Of a stretch of 64,000 nucleotides of DNA, positions 36,801 through 51,800 are shown piece by piece; position 1 is the stretch's first letter; every line of letters begins with the position of its first letter. Under the pieces are notes generated by a model, which saw only the letters and a list, made by a program, of their open reading frames with translations, made no database searches and was not told where the DNA came from. Both the position numbers and the translations under genes were made by a program. The DNA is from Phoronis australis. Its lineage: Eukaryota > Phoronida > Phoronidae. The stretch lies in contig NMRA01000753.1 of the NCBI GenBank assembly GCA_002633005.1, positions 64,001 to 128,000 of the forward strand, in the 5' to 3' direction.

Positions 36801-39800
36801 AGTGACGACTCACACGCTGCATTAAATCTATTATAATTCAAGCTGTTTTTTTCATTTGCATAGTTTTCTTTATAAACACTTGTTGTGTGACATTCCTCAG
36901 CCGTCTGCATTTCACGAAATACATTTCACCAAAAATACCGCCCCCTTTTTCATTCTTTGGCGCCATAAACAGCTAAATACGACTAAATTTTACTGAAAAA
37001 AGCGAAAGCATGGAAAAATTGTTTAAGAAATTTTTTCATTTTGTTTTCAAATAGTGTGTCCCCTACCTGTGGTCGAACATACAAGTGAGAACATAAACAC
37101 CAGGACTCTTCTCCGACGTACACAGTACAATGAATAAATGTCAACGAATTCTGAGATTCAGAAATGGTTTTTAACTGATTTTTACTTTTCTGAAGAAAAA
37201 ACCTCGTAACCAGTGCCCAGTTCTACATTGCTGCCGTATCGTTGATTTTCGTCCTGTCATCCCGAACAAGTGAAAGCCAAGAGTTCACTTCTAGCTCACC
37301 TCACCGACTTTGAGCCGTACGACAAACACTGCCTTCTATAATCCTTTTATTTCAAATAGACTCCTTACAGCGAAGTAAGCTCAAGACTTACCCTCTTCGT
37401 CGAAGCCGTAGGTAAAAATAGACTGCGGCGACAAACACTTTGGAAAAACATAACGTAACCTTGCGCGAAAATTTCACTGCAGCTGATCAGTTTTACATGG
37501 GCATATTTACAATCGCAAACTCTCTGTGTACTTTTGCCACAAGTCTAAGAAAGCTGAGAAAGTTATTAAAATCACAATTGCTCATAAAACGGCACACGTG
37601 ATCTGGAGCAGATCTACTCTACGTTCTACAATGGACTGCTGGAACAATTACCCATGACAGAGAATACCCGAAGACAAAAATGTGTCTATAAAATAAATAT
37701 GAACAAAAACAAATGAAGTGAATGTTTACATTATTTGTAACGTAACCTGCACTCCATCTATCATGGCGTTGACAGGGCCGCAGTAAATGAACAAGTTACT
37801 GCAAAGAAATGAATTATTCTCGTGACCTTTTACACCTTCGTGAACTGCTGTTGGTATTTTGTGGTTTTCACCTGACTAAAATGCCTCTTTCAGCTTTGCC
37901 GCTTTTATAATTTGATATACATGTCAATCTGATATTGAGGTATGGCCAAGGTTCATGTATCAGCTGCTTCTGATCCGACTGTCGCCCACTAGTTAGCTGA
38001 TGCCCGGTGATCAGAGGATTTAATGGTGAAAGTTGTTTTCCGGTAACAGACATTGTAAACTCAAAATTTCACTAACCTACGTTACACAGAAATAGAAGAA
38101 TGATTTGGACCGTTTAAAAAGAATGGCTCTATACGGGTTGTTTTAGACCTACACGATGCACGAAAAGTAGTCCGTCACGAGACTGGCTAGGCTGAATAGA
38201 TCTACATGTGTGCAAAAGTCTGAATAGATCTACATGTGTGTAAAGGGAATGACTCCGAGTCTCGTGCCTGTTTTAACTACTAAAACGTTTAGTTCAAACA
38301 AAACACGTTGTGTCCAGAAACCGAAGACGAAACCATTATAAATTAATATGAAAATAAAAAATCCCGTACTTTTCACCTCTTCAGTCGTCGTCGCTCGGTC
38401 AAGCGTTCATTACCATGGCTACAAAGTTGTTGCAGTAGCGCATTGCCATGTTCAGTAAAGAGGAGACCGAGAATGCAAATCCCTACGTGATACGTTATAC
38501 GTTATACAGAACAGCAGGTAGAACAGGTGGTTTATTTCAACTCTAGTGAGTTCCACCCCTTTACCACCCCTTAACCCTGCTCGTTATTGTACAAGAACAA
38601 TTCGGTAAACCACAGCTGCACTGTACAGTACTATCGACCATAAATTTCGCAAATAAGAGAGAAGAACGCCCATTCATACCTGCATCAGGTTTATGAATGA
38701 ACCAAACACTTATACCCCGAGGAAAGTTCGGCAAACTTATGTCGCCCACACACTTTCTACATGATTTATCTGGTACCATCAATGTTATCAAAGCGGTCAT
38801 ATCACTTTGATTAATAACGCGGTTGACATGTCGCCCATGCCTGTTAATAACAGCGACAGGGTTTTATGTTTTCTATGGAAGAGCAAAAAATAGCATGATG
38901 CGGTATATTTTAGATCATATTTTCAAATAGAAAAAGTCACGTGCTGCTAGGCCGTGCGTGGTCTTTCCTTTTCCCCAGCGTCACCTGAACCCCGCTGAAA
39001 CGGACCAGTATCCTTTTTCTGCAGTGTCACATGAAGCCAGCCCAATGGATCAGGATCCTTCGAGCTTTCGTTAATCAGTGATGCGCACGTTTTAAAGATT
39101 AGTCAGATCAGAACCAATGATGCTACTTTTGGCTTGTAACTTGATTTCTAACGCTGAACCTGCTTGTGAGGGGCAAAGACTTGGTTTTGGTCTCCGAGGT
39201 CATCTCGCGTGTTTTGTTGTACACAGGAGAATTAACGAATTCGGAATAAATCACAAATTTTTATACGAATCACTGAACAAAAATGGCCAGACGTTAGATC
39301 ACAATTTGCCTGGTCGCATCTTCAACCAATCACATTAAAACAGCAAAATAACCCAAGAAGTGGATATCTTTCGTAAGAAACTGCCTGTCGATAGTTTTGA
39401 TAGTGTGCGATACCGTGACGTGATTACATGACATGACAGAGTTTTTAAAAACCTAATGGATCATAACTTTTAATGATTTCATTTTTATTTCGACCCCAAC
39501 CACACAAATAATGATTAAACTGATAAAATTGTCACGTGTTTTAGTCGAAAGCGTGTAGATATAGCTCAGTTGGTGCGAGATCTCTTACAGCCAGCCGTGG
39601 GAATGAAAGCTTGTTCAGCACAACGTTCATTGAGAACATTTAAAACAGCCTGTATTGCAGAGACAAGCTTTTATCTTGTGTTATTATTGACAATATGCAA
39701 TATCCTTGGACTTGAAAAGTAGTCATTGTTAGTGCGGTCATTTTGTCTTGTCGACTGGCCTAGTTTTCATAAAGCACTTCACAATTCATATCTAAGACGG

Positions 39801-42800
39801 TATACTGCTCTTCTGCTAGATTGAATAACGGGAAATTCTTATGTGAGTGAATCTGTTAAAATAAACAGATGATCAAGTGTAAATTTTTAGTCAAATAAAC
39901 CTTTAAACTCTTTAATGTTCCCCGGTTACGGCTCATTTAGTAATGTGTTCGTAACCTCGCGAAATAGTCTTCCACATTTGTTTTCCACATTTGTTCTCAT
40001 TCTGAAGGTCGTCTGTTGAGTCATTTCAAAATTACGCTTTCCCTTTTATAAGACGTGTTCCTATTTAAAAAAATATTCACGAGCTGCATGAAGTGTCCAA
40101 AGAAACGCATTTTCGAAGCTTCTGGATGCGCATTATTTTATGTTTTTCTGTCAATGTTTGAAAAATACAAGACGAATTGGGTGCTCCGTAACTGTAACAC
40201 CGACTACGATTTAATGCTTGCAAGAGAAGCTGCCGTTACTTATTATTCGGAAAATGATGATAAAGGTAATGCTATAATGCCAACATAAAACACCTCCTAA
40301 TGATCACTTGGTATTACCTGATGATCACTTAGCGTCTGTCACCTCCTGGCGTTAGTCACCATCACAATGGCACGTTGCGGTCGATACTTTACCATTTGTG
40401 AACTCATAAAACGGGTTAAACATCTCTTACAGCGTCTTACACCTTCTTATTTGATGAGGGTATTGGTAACGAAGAAGGTCGAGGTGTACTCGGCCTTCAC
40501 GAACGAGGAAAAGAAATTTGTTTTAAATTAAACAGATGGAAAGGTGAACTTGTCACTTTACATTTGAACGACGTAACTGTAAACTCCGATAGACAAGTTC
40601 AGGTCAGTCCGGTTTGTCTGACTCTTGTACCCAAACTATTTAAAATAAATTCGATAAAAATGAAAACAAATAAAAATATTTGAAATGATCGCCAACGTTG
40701 ACACCAGGTGTGTGTGACACTTAGTACCTGGTCACTGGCAACTGTTCCAGAAAGAAGTTCGGTTTTCCATTACGCTCACATTAAATGCCTCCAGCAATAA
40801 GGTTGCGACGTGGAGTACTTATTACAAAGTGATAACTGATTCTGTAAAATAAGGTCAATGGTTACTATTGAATTCGTCATCACTGGTCAGTATAAACCGG
40901 AAGTGGGCCTCAGGGCTCTACAATTGTGGTTCGTCTGATAGATAAAATCAGGCGCCTTCTGCAGACTCCTGTCCAACTGAGAAGATTCCATCCAAACTCA
41001 TTGCGCACTCCCATAGATGGTGTATATATTTTTGCATGGACAGGTTCCATGCAAAGTGTGCCTTTTCCGACTGAATTCTTTATGAACATGTTTGGAGTGA
41101 CGGAAACAATTGTTGACCTTTATCGAATATAGTCCACGAAAGCCTGTCTCGGGGTCTATCACAATTTTCCAACAGCACATCCCTGTTTAATTATAGTTCA
41201 CTTCTCATCGGGAGGAAAACTGAGTAGTTCGTGTTTCCTTAACTGTTTGTTTCAATGCAGGTTTTTGTTTACGTGTAAATTATTTTTGCAGGAGCAAAAG
41301 AAGTGTCGTTACCGCTTTAGCCTGATAATCGACGAACTGCGAAATGCAGAGAATATTTATTATAAGACGACGTTGCTGGCATTTATCAACTGTATCATTA
41401 TATCTACTGTAAAGTTGGAAGAAAGGGTCAGAGTTCGAAATGAATTCATAGGTAAGTTATAGTTTCGCAACTATGGCGCGATAGGGATGACTTTACTAAC
41501 TTCATTTGAAAAGAGTTCTTTGTTTACCAGGTACAGCGGCACATCGTTTTCACCTGCGCGCGCATTTCTTTAATTTCCGAGAGGCTTCCTTAGCAAGTGC
41601 TATCGACGACGATAAGGAGGGCTTCACATGCACAGTGTTTCAATGGTTTAAATATAATATCTGATTACAGTTAATCAAGACCTGAACATTCACTTAAATT
41701 TGTACAAACACCGATAAGTCGGAACCATCTGCATATCACTGACTGATATATCCACAGTGACGTTGCAAATGATAAAATTGGGCGAGGCTTGAGAATAATT
41801 GGATCTCGTGTACTTCAAAGACAAATGCGGCCTTGTGATAGTGGAAATTCTTGCTGTCTTTTCTCACTATGGCTTAATTTGGTTAAAATCGTGTAATTTA
41901 ACTATATCGCGTTGAACATAACCTATATGTTGGCTACTGCTGCAACAGATTTACCTTTGACGATAAAGTACACGTAATTTATGGAAAAATTATTGCGAGT
42001 CACTATTATTGGAATGTAATAGCACTGGTTTGATGGAAAAATGTTTTTGTGCAAATCACGGTAACCGTTGATTTTTACAAAACCTGTCGTGATTTTTTGT
42101 CTGTGCCAAAAGAATTAAGTCAGTCAGTCACTAGAGGCCATTACTGGCGATATTAGGACCTACGCTGTTTTACATGCGTGTTTAAAGCAGCCATTGTTAT
42201 TTAGCCATTCTGCACCAAACTGCACGTAGTCCATAATGACGGTGTATAACACAATGTGACAGGTAATTGCAATTCAACGGGGTTATAAGCAATCTATGTC
42301 AAAACTGCAGTGCTTTAGAAATCAACAATGGTGTAACTGTTTATAATAACAGTGTATCACATGGTCATTTTTATGTGAGAAAATAGATACCATATTTGCC
42401 AGGGGTAAGAATTTAGTTTTATACTTTGTGTTAGTTTCAGTGGGAACGCACAATGAACCCAAATCGTGGCTGAAATGTCGAGGTCTTCCTAACCACATTT
42501 CAATTACTCAACACGTTAGACCTTTGCGATAGAGCACTCAACACCTTTAGTGCAAAATCATGCCTACTGCTTAACACCCATCACATTTTTTTCTGAATGA
42601 GCGAGTATAACATCATGAACCAAGCCAGTAGTACCGCAAAACAGGCAGATGACATTTAGTTTTCATCAGCGTCACCCTCATATCGTCATTGTCAGTATTT
42701 TCACAATCGTCTTAGTTGTCATTTACATCATCATCACCATCACCACAATCATCATCGTCATCACCATCATCATCACTATCACCCTCAGCATCATTATCGT

Positions 42801-45800
42801 CACACCATCACTATCATCACCATCACCACAATCTATCACCACCACCATCGTCATCATCAACACCACCATCACCACCTCCGTCATCACTGTCCTCATTATC
42901 ATCGCTATCATCATCATGATCACACCATCACCTTCATCACCACCATCATCACAGTCATCACCATCGCCAACAACAGTCACAGCCACCCTTGCCTACGCCT
43001 TTCCGTATTGCCGTCCTCAACCTTTGTAACATTCCCGACACCTGTGTATGGTCGTCAACATAATAATCATCCTCGTTATCGGCCCGGCTTCTCAACAACT
43101 GTTGCAGTACTAGCGCCATCAATCGCTGAAACGTCACATTGTTAGCCACAGACAAATCAGGCCTTGTTCAATTTGTGGAGACATACCTGTTATGTATTAT
43201 GTATTATAACACGGAATTGAAAAGGTTGAGACTACAGTCGTGTGTGTATAAGGAAGCCAAGAAAACTTAGATCCGATTAATGTGTTCCTGGCCATTCATG
43301 GCCAGTGTACAGAACGCGAGTCTGTGTTTAACCATCTGTTTGTCAACGACTAGTTCTACTTGAGAACAGAAATGGACTATTCCCTAAGTACATGGCTACC
43401 ATCAATATTAGTCCATCTCTAAGCACTTACGGTTCATGGGTCATCCGGCGGTTTGCAAAAAGAAATGTGAAACTGTGGCGCGAATGTAAGAATATGTTGC
43501 CTTGTCTACCTGTCAGTCAAGTTTTCGTAATTTGATCCTTGAAACGTGCATGAACTTGACAGTCAAACATAATTGTATTGAGGCCCCTGTACCTCAATTC
43601 CCATAATAGTTAGGACTTCCATCTTACCTTGAGTGGTATACAACAATACTAGAACAGTGTATCCTTATTTCAACTAAATTAAAATATTACGGTCAGCGGA
43701 TTGTCAAGACAACGACTGACGAATTGTGTGTATGTTGACTGCATTGAATATTTTAACTTCTTAAAACTAGTAATTCGTGCTACAGGTGTAGTAGTGGTAG
43801 TAACAATCTTTATTTAAAAGTCGGTGTAAGCCTACATTGAGGTGTTTCGGAAAATTTCACTGTTTTACAGCTTCAAAATGACTAAATCGACCCTGCATGA
43901 AGCACACATAGTTCCTAGCGTCATAAAATGGGCAAAAGTTTTAACTAAATACAGATTTAGCTCATTGCTTTGACAATCTCAGTCGGCATTGGCTACTAAA
44001 CGTTTGCAAAAATTGGGGGAAATGCCACTTGGTGTAGCCTCGTGACTAACAAGTTAGAGTCGGGCTACTCAGAACGCCGAGGTTCTCAATATATAGGCCC
44101 TGTCGAACTAATGTCCACCCCTCCCCCGAAGGCAACTTAGGATGCTTCCACACAGATATTATTGACTAACGGCTGGCTACACACAAATCATTGATAACCC
44201 TGGCAGTAGACTTGGTTCTACTCAGCAATAAAAAGACGTCTATCGTCCAATGTTCCACTGGTCATTTGTTTCTTTCCTGCCAGTCATGCAAAACGTTACC
44301 TGTTTCAAGAAGTCCAAAAAATCACAGATCTTCAGCGTAAAAATCGTTGAGGCTATAAAATCCCTTTTCCCGGATGCTTGAACAACGGTGACGAATGGAT
44401 GTCCACGCGATTTCGTTGGCAGCAAAATTTCGATAATTAAATTGCACAATATTATTAGTTAGCGATAGGCCTGTGTGCATGTATTAATAGCGATAAGACT
44501 GCACCTTTTTCAACGATACAAGCGATATTTGAAGTGCTCTGTTGTAGCACCGCGGGTTACGCAAAACTAAGGAGTAGCTCCATTCAGTTCCATGTTGACT
44601 CCTAAATGTTTCCGACATATATCTCATTCCCTTAATTGAACACTTCAGATTCAGTGTGTGTGTTTCTTTTGAGAGGTGCCTTCGGGTGCAATATTTCGTA
44701 TAATCGAAATTGAACACTGTTAAATAGCAGGTGTTTGCAGGATTTAATGTTGCCATATTACCCGCACAATATGTGGGAGAGAAATATACAAATATTTGTC
44801 CACTGTCATTGACCGCCAGGGGCTACTAGGTGTTTGGTCAAGATTTAAAACTGACGTCTGGCAACTTGTGGTTTGTAAAGGTGTTCTGACAGGTGAATCA
44901 AACATATGTTGACTGGAACATTGTCAAAGGACATTATCAATGAGCCCACCATTGTTGTAAGCACACTGATAAAATTTAACTTCGTGGCATTGAGTTAAAG
45001 ACGGGGGTCACTAAACGTTGGTGGAAATGTGCTGGACATACATAGATAAATGCTAAGGATAAATCGTTACCTATAACGTGTCCATCGGCCATCATGTTGC
45101 CGTCACAGATTGTCACGAGTGTTGGCCATGCAGTCGCCTTTTGAAAATTAGAAAATGATAGCTCAATTAATTTCAAGAATGATCGCCATAAAATTCTTTA
45201 CAATTCTTACTTAATGGTGCGCATCAATTGTTACCAGTTGATTTTGTGGGAATTTGGCGGTACGTTCTTTGCTCAAGAAGCGCTTTATTCGTACTTGCCA
45301 CAAGAAACATGGTAGAGGTTCACTCATCGTTCTATTTGTTTTTCCTTTATCATCTGTGCACGTATGAACTTTTGAATGTATGTTGTAGCACCCCAGACGC
45401 CTGGTAAATTTGGCAATTTTTGATTCTTTCAAAAAATGCAGCTCTGTCCCAAATCACAAAAATGGATCACGAAATGCCTCCAGAGTTTCAATACAGATGA
45501 ACTGTCACGTGACCGAATGCATGGCCCAGCAAGACTGGCTGGCTTCCACTTGGAAGTGAGGCTTGCGCGCACATCTCAACCTCGGGCAAATTGCGTATTA
45601 CAACTGAACTAAATATCTACCTTTGACAAGGCTCAACATAATAACGGTCCTTCATTGCCCTGCCACTGTAAAGTTAAATGCATTAATATACGAGACTACT
45701 TATCGGCTTAGCGACTGTTATTTTGTATTTCTGCAATGATATTAAATAACGAGTCTCCAACTCACTGTGGCTCTTTCCGAAATAAGAATTCATTTTGCAT

Positions 45801-48800
45801 GATTAATGTGTAAAGATTTGTGATGTGAGCTACTGACCGCTAAAAATTCTCAATCAGAAATGCAGGCTGTAACGTTTTTCTGAAATTTGTGACGATCGTG
45901 TGTCTATATGCTCGTCATAACACCGGTATATCACTTATTAACTGTTAATTGTGAATTCTAAAGGGTTTATTTGGTGTCATGAATGAGCAGCTCTTGTGAT
46001 AAACATCGCGTAAGGATTAAGTTACTCAGTTGCACTTAACGCCTCTAGACGTGTATAGAGACCTCTTGTATCGTATTGCAGAGACTAAAAGCCTGTCAAA
46101 GACACTCTTTTATTAAAGTCACCTAACACCAACTATAAAACAATATAGGGCGGATTCAGTATGCACAAACTGTCTCAGTTTCATTCCGCTTTTAATAAAC
46201 CGAGGTACCACGCATTCGGTACTTTGAGTGTTGCCAAAATCGACATTACAAACTACCTACATGCTCCTCTGATTCGTTAATGTTTTTGGTACTGTACACA
46301 ATTGACGTTGAGACCACCTGATTTGCGTTGATATGTTAAAGATTTGCCAGGTTTACTCAATTAACACTGTGAGACATTTTGTTAACTACTGTCTCTGGAT
46401 GACCTTTTAATAAATGGACATTCGAGTTGCACTTATTATGGTTGAAGTTTATAAAAAACTTGGTTTGATTTCTGTCCCGCTGTTTTCACCATTCCTTTTA
46501 TTTTGTATTTTCAGGGCTTAAATTACTCGAAGTATTAAATGGATTGAGGTAAGAAACTTTATCTTTAAAGTGATTCATTTGACATTGCTGTAGTGTCCAG
46601 AACATTCGAAGGACTGTAAACTCACAATTTCAGGTATTTTTTTTCTTACCCGCGACATTCCACGACCCTCTTCCGTAGAAAAAGTTAAATGTACACATGC
46701 GACATTTAACTAAAAGGTTCCAGTTAGATTACATGACCTCGTTTCCGCAAAAACACTGTGCACGTTTTTACACGATAAGTTTATGCATCCGCGAGTACTT
46801 TTGTTTGCGGAGTTGGTCCAGGCGTTTAACTGGGCCCAAACTGAGCAACGTTAGAAAACACACTAACAGGACAGTAAGTTTGTTTTCATCCCAAATCACT
46901 GAAGGGTGATTTATGCCCGCAATCACTTGAGGACGTGTGCAGCTATAATTTAGGTACAATACTTTGGGTACATGCCTCTACAGTCTGGTATAGTTACACT
47001 CAATGTTGGATTCTTAACAAAGCTAGCTAGACTAACTGTCTGCAAGCATGTGTATCAAAATATCGCAACTAAAACACCCTCAGGCATGACCCTTTTCATC
47101 GTCATGCTTACGTAAACACAAAAAGTTTTCTCTGTGCGTTCCAATGGGGTCAAAGGTTATAGACAATACTAAAATGTTTCTGTTCCATCTACTGGCATAG
47201 CTTAGTAAACTGAACCTGGCATATTGTTTGGAACAAACCGGTAATAAAAAGCTACCTACCGACGAGACGGGCTTCATATTTGTCGTGAAAATAGGAATCA
47301 GATTTCTACTAAAGTGGAATATCTAAACCATAGCAACAAGCCGAGCAGTAAATCAAAAATGTTATTATCGGAAAATTCAAATGCCAGTTAATTATGGAAT
47401 ATCGTTCTACAAGTTCTGCTTGACGCACTGGGTGAGAAAACACATAGAAACACTTGTATGAAATCATAATTGACAAGAGCTTGGTAATGTTTTACTTGAC
47501 ATACATCTCTTTGATTATGTGCTTTTAAACCATGTTTCTCGTGTTTGTTATTTTTTGGTATTTTTAATTGAAATTTAGTATAAAATTTTTAGCAAATTTA
47601 GCTACATTTTAGTTCAATCTGTCGCTCAGGTCATTCTTATTTTTAGTTTTATGGCTTGAGTCACGATCTGTTGCGTGCGTGTAAACACATGTTAAAAGCT
47701 ATGAAACTTGATCTCGAGTTATGATGACCTATTGGTCTGCAGTTTATGAACAAGACATAAACGTTTACAAAATGTTCTTTCATTATCTAATAGCTTTTCG
47801 CTTAGGGTCTTGGTGTCAACCTGTCAGCTCGCTTTTGTTAATTGTAGCAAGGTGTTAGTTTTGACAAGTTTTCCATTCTGACTCACGCGCGCCTGCTATT
47901 GGACCATTGTTGAACTCTTAAAGAGAATAAAAGACCAGATCCTTTACATTACTTGGCATTTTGTTCCGTGAAAAATGCAAACACTGGCCTCTTACACTTC
48001 GTCTAACTCGGCGTAAAATATTAATTTGCGCCACTATTTGTGTTAAATAAAGGCACGTCTAAAACCGCACTTGTACTGCGTAGCTGAGGAATTCATAGCA
48101 ATGACAATTACAACCAAAAATGATTACACACATTATGTTACTCAATGCATTATTGAAGCTTATCGCCACCTATCCTTGCTCGTATACAATGTATAAAGTG
48201 TACAATAACCTACATTACCGTCTTGAATGAACTTTCCTGAGCTTATCCGACGATCTTTATTGATAGCTGATCCCCATTTTTGCATTACAAATGAATCGAT
48301 TATACAACATATCAATTGTTGTTATGAAGAAACATTGATAATTTTAGCGTGAATAGTTCCCAGGATAACACAGGAGTAATTCAAATTGTGTGGGGCTCTC
48401 AATATATTCTTAATACCTACAGTAGTATTCTTGAACGGGTGACAACTTGGCTAATGCCTATTGTTGTGAGGACAATTACAGCGAGGTCATAAACGCACAA
48501 TTAAGGCAATGTTACCATTAAAAGGTATTTTCAGGGCAAAGCAAAATTCCTGGGACCAGGTGACAATCGATTCAAATGCAGTTTAATCAAGGCCAGGTCG
48601 TCATAGGGCTTCATACACAGCCCAGCTGATTATTGTGGGACGACGGTGCTTGAAAGCTGTCTACTTGAAATTTGCTTCCTGGTCGTTATTTCACTTCATA
48701 CCTACTCGGTCAACTCTTCCCATCTACTCACTCTTGTGTATAATGGCTCAGGCTCCAAACCTCCTTGTCACTTGAGGCTAAAATTGTTTCCTTCTTTTCC

Positions 48801-51800
48801 AACATTTTTGTTTCAAGCGAGACATTCTGAAACGCGTAGTGAAGACGCTGGACACCTTTAGAAATCATGGATGTTAAAAGCAATCGAGTGTGTAGGCGCA
48901 GGTCAGTTTAACGTTAGGGAATGACATGACCTGTAGTTACACGGTCAAACATTAAAAAAATTCTAATTTTTAAGAGCGAAGTAAAAAGGTATGTGCATTC
49001 GTAGACGTGGTCTTTTGTGCTCCGACAGAGATACGTTTAGCGATGACAAAACAGATGACGAACGCGTTATGTTAATGGTAATGTGTAAACAATTTCGTTT
49101 TACAACTTTAATTGCAGAAAAGAAGACACAACGGAATTCTTTTCATACCCTTTCTCTAAATATGACAAACAATAGTTCACTGACATTTTATAAATTTCTA
49201 AAGTAAGCACCGTAACGCGCTAAGAGCCGTTTTCCCCGTCACATCATCTTTAGCATTAAGCTGTACACGTAACTGTTTGCAGTTACACACGCCTACGCCA
49301 TCACAGTAATACCTTCAGTGCTTTGGCTCTCGTTTTATACACTCATGGGACTTTCTATTTTTTAGTGCAACGTTCACATAGCATTCTAAGCTCCCGTGTA
49401 TGGACGCAGCGAGCGTTCTAAAACATATTGTAATCAAAATAGTCGGCCCAACACATTACACACCGCATTAGGCTATGGATTCAATCACGATCGTTTGGCC
49501 GGTGATTGTGTTTTCGATGGTTACACGCCTCATTAGAATCTGCCAAAACAAACGGTGCGAATAATTTAGTTTACTCACAATTCAATTCAAGCTCACATTC
49601 TAAAGCAAATGATTTGTTATGCTCAACTCTCAGACGTCAGAAAGTATCGTAAATTTCGAAGGGACACACGGATAGTTTTTGCGCTTACATTTCAAAAGAC
49701 CAGCTCATGCGAGTACGCGGAAACATTGTCTGGTCGCACAAGTCTGTTGGGCAGATGCGTGAACACTCCTGTGTGACTGATTTATCATTTGGACCATTCC
49801 TGTGTTAGTCCCTGCCCTCTGTTGAACAGATCTGGTGGACAGACGTATGGATCACTCGTGTGTGTCGATAGACTCCCCTCTGTTGGACAGATATACGGAT
49901 CACTCCTGTGTGTCGACAAACTACCGCTTTTGTTGGATAGATGTATGGATCTCTCCTGTGTGTCGATAGACGCCCCCTGTGTTGGGCAGATGTATGGATC
50001 ACTCCTGTGTGTCGATACAACCGACAGTTGGACTGATGGACAGAAGCATGGAGCACTCCTGTGTGTCGATAAACTGTCCTTCTGTTGGGAGACACACCTT
50101 TAACATTGTTAGATGCAGTAGTCGTCTCTTTACACTATGAAAACATATGGTACACATTTAGGGACTCTAATGTAAAATTTTGTTTTTTAAGTTTGTCTCC
50201 AGGATTTCCATTGTCATAAAAAGGCGACTGGCGCCAAGTGTACCATATCCTACTTCATACTACGAGATGTTTACATTAAAAGTGATAATTTACCAATGAC
50301 ACGACTAAATGGTAATATACATTGGTAATCAGTGTAAGTATAAAGACTTCACAAAAACGATGTCATTTTCTTCATTTTGTTTTTACAAGGCGCTAGTCAA
50401 AGCGGCTACACGTTCTTCCGTCAAAGAAGTTCATTTTAATTTAGACCACTTACCTCTATGAAACTGGTATCAACTTTCTTCTAACTTCACTGAGAAGTGG
50501 TTGATTTCAAAAACTGACAGTTCGTCGGTGCTCGAGACCATGCTTTAGGCATAAGATGACCCGCCATGACATGCCAGCTTTTAGAGGTTGGCCTGAAGCA
50601 TCGACGAACTGTCAAATCTTTCCAGGTCCAATGACCATCTAAAATTTGAACAAGGAATTATGTTTAGACCAATATCAGTGGTCTAAATCAAAAGTTATTT
50701 TCTCTGACGGTAGGCGGGTTAATTGCAGCTACGAACTATAGAGTTGTACAGTTTAATTATCGCCTCGCTCAGGATTTTGAAAATTTACTCTCTTTACATT
50801 TTACCCGACTTAAATTGCAAGCAAAGACCCGGATGATCGTTATCATGACAGCTGTTACTCACACGACTATACCGAGTATGTGTTTGGATTGTAATGAGAA
50901 ACCCAACGTTTCCCTTTGTCGACAGTAGCTTTTTCAATTGACTTCCTTTCACAACTAACCACATTCAACACCTTACATTTTACAAAGAATCATTTCAAGG
51001 ATGCACCGCTTGAAATCCTGCACACTGTTACTCAATACAAAACCCATCTTTTTTCTTTGACGGCCGCTTTCATAACTGTCTTGTGTAGAATACTTATTTG
51101 AAATGACTGTCAACAATGCGCCTACCTTGTACGATAGTTAAAATGGCGGACTCAAGTTTTAGCAACACCTGTGATTAGTTTTGAATCCCTACATATCTTG
51201 TAAACTTTTGTGGTCTAATGACTAATGATTGTTTTACTGCAACTCACAAATAATCGACTGTTCTCGCTATTGGTTATTGCCAACGTTCTTACGTAATGCG
51301 CTACGCCCTATCTGTTCCCGTTGAAAATGAGTCTGACGATGAGTCGGCCTTCTTCCCTCATCAAGTACCATGCTAGGAAACAATTCCTTTAACGCCTTTC
51401 CCTGGCCCCTTTTTTCAACAAATAAACAACTTGAAAGTAATGGGATATTTTTATATTTTTCCATGTTGTTGTTTTGACCCTTTTCTAGATCACTCAAAAG
51501 CTTTCGATCCTATGCTGCGTAGTATGTGGGGGATGGGGGTAAATTCTGATTGTAATCGTGACTGATATTTCTTGATACTCTCGAATCCATTCGGCACAAC
51601 AGAGGCACTTGATAGATTGTTGGCAGGAATAGTGAAATAGCCACGGGCTAAACGGTCTGTCCAGTGAAACATGGCAATAAAAACATAGAAGGAATAACAG
51701 TCCACTACAACAGGTTTTATGAGCCAGTGAACATACAGCTTAAGTAAACACGGTCTTACAGTACCTGCTTAATGAATTTGTGCACAGAGTAGTATAAGAG

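Noticed and set aside
42649-43029. 126-codon Ile/Thr/Ser-rich frame and its antisense Met/Val/Asp-rich frame
   Set aside because: Both are translations of a CAT/CAC microsatellite.
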